This document shows, piece by piece, positions 37,843 to 43,300 of a stretch of DNA of 43,300 bases. This stretch comes from Patescibacteria group bacterium (lineage in GTDB: Bacteria > Patescibacteriota > Minisyncoccia > Phycocordibacterales > Phycocordibacteraceae). Under the pieces are notes generated by a model. The model did not search any database, was not told the origin of the DNA, and saw nothing but the letters and a program-made list of their open reading frames with translations. The translations under genes and the position numbers were made by a program. The stretch covers positions 1 through 43,300 of the forward strand of contig SCVI01000039.1 of assembly GCA_004296925.1 (NCBI GenBank). Reading direction: 5' to 3'. Each line of letters opens with the position of its first letter. The stretch's first letter is position 1.

Positions 37843-38230
37843 ACCAATTAGTGCTCGACCTCCAAAAGTAGTACTGATACTCATCAGCACCACACTCGCC
37901 ATCATTATTGGATACAGCGTCTATGCCGCATTCCCCTTTCTTGAGGGTCCTTCATTGAAAGTAAAGGCGGTGGCGTCAGACAATAACTCAACCCTCATTC
38001 AAGGTGTTACAAAAAGAGTCTCCTACCTCGATATCAACGGCAAGGCCATCTCTATTGGGGAAGACGGTTTATTCTCAGCTGAACGCACGTACCCCACAGG
38101 GTATAATGGGATAACCGTAACGGCACGAGACAGATTTGGAAGAAGTATCACCAAAGAACTCTCAATTTTAGTAACAAATAATCAGCACACCGAGGCGACA
38201 ACCACATATGCAAAAAAAGAAAACATCTAA
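37829..38230 (+). CDS. Membrane-anchored protein with Ig/carboxypeptidase-regulatory-like fold, unknown function
   Basis: [45 protein letters not shown]...; overlaps the ftsK stop and the recA start. Confidence 0.7.
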   Translation: MTPYKPISARPPKVVLILISTTLAIIIGYSVYAAFPFLEGPSLKVKAVASDNNSTLIQGVTKRVSYLDINGKAISIGEDGLFSAERTYPTGYNGITVTARDRFGRSITKELSILVTNNQHTEATTTYAKKENI

Positions 38231-39230
38231 AACTGAAAAACCAAAAATCGATACATCGAATACAATTGATGAGACGATCAACAGCATCAAAACGAAGTTT
38301 GGTGATGAAGCAATCACCACGCTCGGCATGCGACCAAAAACAGGCATTGACGCAATTCCTACTGGCTCTATTGGACTCGACTGGGCGCTCGGCATTGGTG
38401 GAGTACCGCGAGGACGTATTATTGAAATTTTTGGCCCTGAATCGTCAGGTAAAACTACTCTCTCCTTACACATTGTCGCTGAAGCTCAAAAGAAAGGTGG
38501 TGTATGCGCATTCATCGACGCAGAGCATGCGCTCGACCCTGAATATGCGAAAAGACTCGGAGTAAAAATCGACGATTTGATAGTTTCACAACCAGACACT
38601 GGTGAACAAGCGCTCGATATTACCGAATCTCTCATTCGTTCTGGAAAAATTGATGTAATAGTAATCGACTCAGTCGCTGCGCTCACTCCAAAAGCAGAAA
38701 TTGAAGGCGACATGGAAACACAGCACGTGGGACGACAAGCGCGCCTTATGTCTCAAGCGCTTCGCAAAATGACAGCTATCGTCGCTCGTTCAAAAACTAT
38801 TGTTATCTTCATCAACCAAATCCGCATGCAGATAGGTGTGATGTTTGGTAATCCTGAAACTACTCCAGGAGGAAAAGCGTTGAAGTTCTACACTTCAGTT
38901 CGCCTAGATATTCGACGTATTGCTCAAATTAAAAAAGGCGAAGAGGTGGTGGGAGGAAGAGTGCGTGTAAAAGTAGTGAAGAACAAAGTGGCAGCGCCAT
39001 TCCGTGCCACAGAATTTGACCTCATGTACAACGAAGGTATTTCAAGAGAAGGAGAAATTATTGCACTTGGCGAAAAATACGGAATTCTTACAAAATCCGG
39101 CACTTCTTATAAGTACGGCGATGAGTCGCTTGGTCGCGGATATGACGCCACCCGTACCTTCCTAAAAGAAAATCCAAAAGTTTCAAATGACCTATTGAAA
39201 CAAATCCGCGTCAAATTTACAGAGCTCTAG
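38208..39230 (+). CDS. recA: Recombinase RecA
   Basis: [89 protein letters not shown]. Confidence 0.98.
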   Translation: MQKKKTSKTEKPKIDTSNTIDETINSIKTKFGDEAITTLGMRPKTGIDAIPTGSIGLDWALGIGGVPRGRIIEIFGPESSGKTTLSLHIVAEAQKKGGVCAFIDAEHALDPEYAKRLGVKIDDLIVSQPDTGEQALDITESLIRSGKIDVIVIDSVAALTPKAEIEGDMETQHVGRQARLMSQALRKMTAIVARSKTIVIFINQIRMQIGVMFGNPETTPGGKALKFYTSVRLDIRRIAQIKKGEEVVGGRVRVKVVKNKVAAPFRATEFDLMYNEGISREGEIIALGEKYGILTKSGTSYKYGDESLGRGYDATRTFLKENPKVSNDLLKQIRVKFTEL

Positions 39231-39259
39231 ACCGCAGAGACGCTACGTACTTCTAAGTA

Positions 39260-39583
39260 TTACTGTACTGAAAGTTGTGCGTTTTTGTGACGAAGTCCAT
39301 CCACCATACTCCAACCCACAATAAAGGTTGAGGCGATTGCGGTAAGTTGCACAGTCACTGTAGTGCTCAAAAATGCCACGACGCTGAAACGTACGAGCCC
39401 AAGAAGACCGTTTACTTGTAAAGCATTCTCGATAACGTTTGGGAGTGACACCGAGGAGATGAGTGCAAAAAGGAACACTAGAACAGCCGCAATACGTACA
39501 GGCATACTTGTGAGCTGTCTCGCTACATACATAACGTAGACCGAGCGCATGATTCTTTTTCGTAATTCTTGTTCTGATGCCAT
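39260..39583 (-). CDS. Small membrane protein downstream of the ECF sigma factor
   Basis: 107 aa, two or three TM segments; same strand and next to the sigma gene. Confidence 0.6.
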   Translation of the reverse strand: MASEQELRKRIMRSVYVMYVARQLTSMPVRIAAVLVFLFALISSVSLPNVIENALQVNGLLGLVRFSVVAFLSTTVTVQLTAIASTFIVGWSMVDGLRHKNAQLSVQ

Positions 39584-39600
39584 ATAAAAATACTATCCTA

Positions 39601-40227
39601 CTAATTATCTACTGAACCTATAATAGTGCGCAACACTGCCTTTGCTCGATGGACCCGTGTTTTTACAGCCGGCACACTGATATTAAGTCTTTCTGCAATC
39701 TCCGCGTATGGTAGATCTTCAATGAAAGCGAGCGTGAGTATTTCTGCTACATCCTTCGGTGCTTTCTCTAACCCTTTTTCTATTACTTCTCGAGCGTACG
39801 CTTGGTGACCCTCTTTGTGAGGTTCAGAAGTATCGGCGAGTGATTCATAGTGCTCTGTCGTAAGTTCAGCTACCCTACCGCGCGTTCGTGCCATTTTACT
39901 GTAGTGAGTACGCGCCACGTTCATAAGAATAGTGAGCGACCATGCGCGAAATGAACCATTTTCTCCTTTAAAACGTGGTGCGAAGCGGTAAATACGAATG
40001 AAAGTTTCCTGCACTACATCCTCGGCTTTATCAGTATCCCCCACCACAGCGCGAGCGCGATTAAGAAATTGTGATTGATACCGCGCCACCAACATCTCGA
40101 AGGAGCTTGGTCGTGACAGTGATGCCAAAAGTAATTCCTCATCCGAAAGCGTCAGTTCGTTCTGTACGTCCATATCGAAGTATTCCCTCGATAGTACCGC
40201 CGACTTAGTGATTTGAACAGCTTTCAT
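39601..40227 (-). CDS. RNA polymerase sigma factor, sigma-70/ECF family
   Basis: DTDKAEDVVQETFIRIYRFAPRFKGENGSFRAWSLTILMNVARTHYSK (region 2) and EILTLAFIEDLPYAEIAERLNISVPAVKTRVHRAKAVLR (region 4). Confidence 0.93.
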   Translation of the reverse strand: MKAVQITKSAVLSREYFDMDVQNELTLSDEELLLASLSRPSSFEMLVARYQSQFLNRARAVVGDTDKAEDVVQETFIRIYRFAPRFKGENGSFRAWSLTILMNVARTHYSKMARTRGRVAELTTEHYESLADTSEPHKEGHQAYAREVIEKGLEKAPKDVAEILTLAFIEDLPYAEIAERLNISVPAVKTRVHRAKAVLRTIIGSVDN

Positions 40228-40334
40228 GTATCAGTTATAGTTAGCTCTCGGCGCACCTTGCGCCTTTATATATACTAATTAAAGGAGTTCGTGGTTTCAT
40301 AACCCTCCTCCCTATCAGCTATAACCTAATTCCA

Positions 40335-40910
40335 ATGTCAGTACTTTCATACAACGAAATAGTTCCTAAAAAAGTAATTGTCTACGAAGGACAACCATGC
40401 GAAGTACTTTCTTCGCATGTGTTTCGTAAACAACAACGAAAGCCAGTCAACCAAACAAAACTCCGTGGTCTTAAAACAGGTAAAGTGCTTGAAATATCTT
40501 TTCACCAAAACGAAACGGTACTCGAAGCCGATACGGAAAAACGACCTGCCAAATTTATCTACAAAAATAAAGGGGAAATTTGGTTCACTGACCCTGATGA
40601 TCCAAAAAATCGATTCCAGGTTGCAGAGGCGCTATTGAACGAAAAGGCAAAATATCTGAAACCAGACCTAGTTATTGATCTCTTATTTTGGAACGAAGAA
40701 ATTATTGACGCAGACTTCCCCATCAAAATGGAGTTTAAGGTAACGGAAGCTCCCCCATCAGTGAAAGGGGCAACTGCACAAGGTGGTAACAAGGTAGTAA
40801 CGATAGAGGGTGGCGCGACAATAAACGTACCTATGTTTATTAATGAGGGAGATATTGTTCGTATCAATACTGATACTGGAGAGTATACTGAGCGCGTAAG
40901 TAAATCATAA
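40335..40910 (+). CDS. efp: Elongation factor P with non-canonical tip loop
   Basis: KTGKVLEISFHQNETVLEAD...FTDPDD...INVPMFINEGDIVRINTDTGEYTERV; KOW-OB-OB architecture. Confidence 0.95.
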   Translation: MSVLSYNEIVPKKVIVYEGQPCEVLSSHVFRKQQRKPVNQTKLRGLKTGKVLEISFHQNETVLEADTEKRPAKFIYKNKGEIWFTDPDDPKNRFQVAEALLNEKAKYLKPDLVIDLLFWNEEIIDADFPIKMEFKVTEAPPSVKGATAQGGNKVVTIEGGATINVPMFINEGDIVRINTDTGEYTERVSKS

Positions 40911-40925
40911 GGGGGCCTTTCTGCT

Positions 40926-41076
40926 CTGCTCAGTTCAGAAATGAAAGTGTGCTTTCATTTCGCTCGCTCTACGTCGGCAGTAATAACAACGCATGGGAAG
41001 GCGTTTTTGTTTCAGCCATCCTCGGCTCGGAAATGAAAACTAAGAAGCTTTCATTTCCCTCGCTCTACGTCGGCTG
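40926..41076. repeat. Two tandem related palindromic units between efp and rpsR
   Basis: Units at ~40926-40980 and ~41013-41076 share GAAATGAAA...TTTCATTTC and CTCGCTCTACGTCGGC. Confidence 0.8.
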
Positions 41077-41087
41077 TAAAAGCATAA

Positions 41088-41117
41088 TAAAAAATCCCCC
41101 AATGGGGGATTTTTTAA
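41088..41117. terminator. Bidirectional terminator between efp and rpsR
   Basis: TAAAAAATCCCCCAATGGGGGATTTTTTAA. Confidence 0.85.
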
Positions 41118-41309
41118 TTATCGAGCTATGTACGGGAGAAGTCCCATGAAGCGAGCTCTCTTGATAGCTTCTTCAATCTTGCGTTGATGGCTCGCAGGGA
41201 CGTTCGTGCGGCGCGATCCTTGGATACGTGCGTGAGGTGTCATAAAAGTACGCAAATACGCTACATTTTTGTAGTCTACGAACTTTGGAAGGCTTGGCAT
41301 TGTTGTCAT
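41118..41309 (-). CDS. rpsR: 30S ribosomal protein S18
   Basis: FVDYKNVAYLRTFMTPHARIQGSRRTNVPASHQRKIEEAIKRARFMGLLPY. Confidence 0.95.
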   Translation of the reverse strand: MTTMPSLPKFVDYKNVAYLRTFMTPHARIQGSRRTNVPASHQRKIEEAIKRARFMGLLPYIAR

Positions 41310-41329
41310 AAATGTATATTTGAAATTAA

Positions 41330-41782
41330 TTAAAACGGAATATCGTCTGGGCTAATTTCTTCGCTAGGATACTCGATATCTGCTCCTTTGGCTACCCCAC
41401 CAGAATTTGGTGAAACAGGAGCTCCTTGACCGCGTACTTCGTCAGAAGAACCTCCGCCGGTCTTTGAACCAAACTGTACGCGATCAGCAACAATCTCGGT
41501 GCGATATTGTTTCGTGCCGTCCTTCTCCCACGAACGTGTTTGAAGACGTCCCTCAACAAGAACCTGCTGACCTTTCTTAAGGTATTGCGCACATGTTTCT
41601 GCTTGGCGACCAAACACAACAATGTTGTGGAATTCTGTTGCCTCTTTCTTCTCACCGTTTTGGTCTTTCCAAACACGATTCGTTGCAACTCCAAAAGAAG
41701 TAACACTTGCTCCTGAAGGAAGCGCTTTCAGTTCAGGGTCTCGTGTGAGATTACCTGCAACGAAAACTTTGTTTAAATACAT
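41330..41782 (-). CDS. ssb: Single-stranded DNA-binding protein
   Basis: MYLNKVFVAGNLTRDPELKALPSGASVTSFGVATNRVW...; C-terminal acidic tip EEISPDDIPF. Confidence 0.97.
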   Translation of the reverse strand: MYLNKVFVAGNLTRDPELKALPSGASVTSFGVATNRVWKDQNGEKKEATEFHNIVVFGRQAETCAQYLKKGQQVLVEGRLQTRSWEKDGTKQYRTEIVADRVQFGSKTGGGSSDEVRGQGAPVSPNSGGVAKGADIEYPSEEISPDDIPF

Positions 41783-41800
41783 AGTTAAATGCTTGAAAAA

Positions 41801-42334
41801 TTACTCAGCAACCTTAGAGTCTTCAGTTTCAATGGTTTCAAGGGCTTCATCGAGAGCAACATCTGAAACCTCTCCTTCTCCGTCTGCTTCACGTTTTGGT
41901 TTATCAATAGAACCTGTTGGTCCAAGCGGAGTTTCAACAGCGCTCAAAGCTGAGGCAACTGCATCTTTATCAGTGATAACAATCAAAGAGCGTAATACTG
42001 AAGGATGTTCATCTAGCATTATTTTAAGCTTTGCAATTCCTTTACGTGGTGCCTCAAAAGCAACCCAACCAAAGTATGCTCGGTCAAAGTTCGTCAATTT
42101 TCCTGACACTCGTTTTGAGATAGAGTATGCAAGCTCAAGACTTGATGGAAATCTATCTCCAACAAATTCTCCGCCTTCTTTCTTAATAGCTTCCATTATT
42201 CCTGACACGGTACTTGTAACCTCCTCTTCTGAAAGAGTAGGGAGAAGATGGTAGCCAACTTCATATACGTTAGTTCTAACGTCGTTCACGTCGCTCTCCA
42301 TGCCGATTTCGAGTTCATTTACCTCTGTTTCCAT
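41801..42334 (-). CDS. rpsF: 30S ribosomal protein S6 with acidic C-terminal extension
   Basis: YEVGYHLLPTLSEEEV...LAYSISKRVSGKLTNFDRAYFGWVAFEA...; rpsF-ssb-rpsR order. Confidence 0.88.
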   Translation of the reverse strand: METEVNELEIGMESDVNDVRTNVYEVGYHLLPTLSEEEVTSTVSGIMEAIKKEGGEFVGDRFPSSLELAYSISKRVSGKLTNFDRAYFGWVAFEAPRKGIAKLKIMLDEHPSVLRSLIVITDKDAVASALSAVETPLGPTGSIDKPKREADGEGEVSDVALDEALETIETEDSKVAE

Positions 42335-42383
42335 TGTTTGAGGAGGTTACCATATCTGTTTTTAAGAAGCAATTGCTCGTCTT

Positions 42384-43193
42384 TCAGACATTTGATGGCG
42401 TAAAGACTCTGAGGGCATTTTGAAGCACTTTCTCTCTTGTTTCCTCAACATCAACTCCCTTAATACCCGCTATCGCTTCCACAACATATTTCACATAATG
42501 AGGCTCATTTCTACTCCCTCTAAAAGGTACCGGTGTTGCAAAAGGAGCGTCTGTCTCGGTAAGTAGCATAGAAAGAGGTGCAAATCGGACAACGTCATCA
42601 TAATCATGTGTAAACGTAAGCACTCCTGTAAACGACGTAGTGAAGCCGATTTCATAAAACCTCCGTGCTACTTCTACATTTCCTACAAAAAAATGCACGT
42701 TCCCTCGAAGCTTCTCCCCCACTTCCCGCACACGTGCTTCTAGTACGTTCAGAATGTCTTCATATGCATCAACAGTACCTTTTGTTGGTCTGCAGTGAAT
42801 CATGAGTGGTTTATTGTATGTAATGGCACACTCCATTTGTTTCTCAAACTCAGCCTGCTGTCGTTTTTTCTCAGTATCCAAGTCCCCTACTAATCGATAG
42901 TAGTCATACCCACATTCGCCTATACCAATAACTTTTGGGTTTACCAAAAGTTCCCGATACTCACTTTCCACAAACTGTTCTTTAGGTGCGTCCGTTGGAT
43001 GCAACCCTACAATCGAATAGAAATTATCTTTGCCTTCCCCAAAACGTACCGCTTCTTTAGAGGTCGCGAGATTTACTCCAACGGTTGCTGTTAAGACACC
43101 GTTCTCATACATGCGCATTAGTACGGCATCAATATCGCTTTCGTAATCTTTAAACGTTACGTGCGAATGAACATCAAAATACTTTGGAATCAT
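42384..43193 (-). CDS. tatD: TatD family hydrolase
   Basis: YFDVHSHVTFKDYESDID, IGECGYDYYR, PLMIHCRPTKGT, LLTETDAPFATP, RNEPHYVKYVVEAIAGIKG. Confidence 0.95.
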   Translation of the reverse strand: MIPKYFDVHSHVTFKDYESDIDAVLMRMYENGVLTATVGVNLATSKEAVRFGEGKDNFYSIVGLHPTDAPKEQFVESEYRELLVNPKVIGIGECGYDYYRLVGDLDTEKKRQQAEFEKQMECAITYNKPLMIHCRPTKGTVDAYEDILNVLEARVREVGEKLRGNVHFFVGNVEVARRFYEIGFTTSFTGVLTFTHDYDDVVRFAPLSMLLTETDAPFATPVPFRGSRNEPHYVKYVVEAIAGIKGVDVEETREKVLQNALRVFTPSNV

Positions 43194-43300
43194 ATGAGTC
43201 GCGGACTGCCTTCGCGAGACGCTTCGACAAGCCGAGGAAAGAGATTTTCTGGTTTTTTGTTTTCACGTACTGCCTTAAGAATATTTTCACTGGTCTCCGG
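43190..43300 (-). CDS. metG: C-terminus of methionyl-tRNA synthetase (runs off the 3' edge)
   Basis: PETSENILKAVRENKKPENLFPRLVEASREGSPRLI*, overlapping the tatD start; matches the typical MetRS C-terminal PFxPETSxKI...LFPRL pattern. Confidence 0.7.
   Translation of the reverse strand, partial: PETSENILKAVRENKKPENLFPRLVEASREGSPRLI

Overview
The window looks like a Candidate Phyla Radiation (Parcubacteria-like) chromosome segment. The evidence is compact genes, a divergent 16S, FtsK/RecA/EF-P/S18-SSB-S6 housekeeping blocks, a PG-binding S-layer-like giant ORF and a RAYT transposase. All assignments come from reading the sequence and ORF translations; no database search was run. Contents include a polyamine-type cluster (agmatine deiminase, deoxyhypusine-synthase-like, arginine decarboxylase), one anomalous tRNA, and a 16S gene about 12 kb away from a linked 23S-5S pair on the same strand. 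Other blocks are secDF, folD, an envelope sugar/RodA block, rplJ-rplL, ftsK-recA, an ECF sigma factor, efp, rpsR-ssb-rpsF, tatD and the metG 3' end. The strongest unusual signals are: (i) a 495-nt group I-like intron in 23S helix 93, at or near the I-CreI (L2593) site, with readable P3/P5/P7/P8; (ii) heptad-periodic palindromic elements placed in two peripheral positions of that intron and in a separate 23S intervening sequence; (iii) a 16S 3' tail in which the anti-Shine-Dalgarno CACCUCC appears replaced by CAAUUCC, with no clear SD motifs upstream of inspected genes; (iv) an in-frame 163-bp palindrome-bounded insertion in folD; (v) a RAYT whose own coding sequence contains the REP-like palindrome that flanks it; (vi) an array of hairpins after rplL, with the stop codon in a hairpin loop; (vii) 79-bp tandem leader repeats upstream of the S-layer-like gene; (viii) a non-canonical EF-P tip loop; (ix) duplicated covarying palindromes between efp and rpsR.
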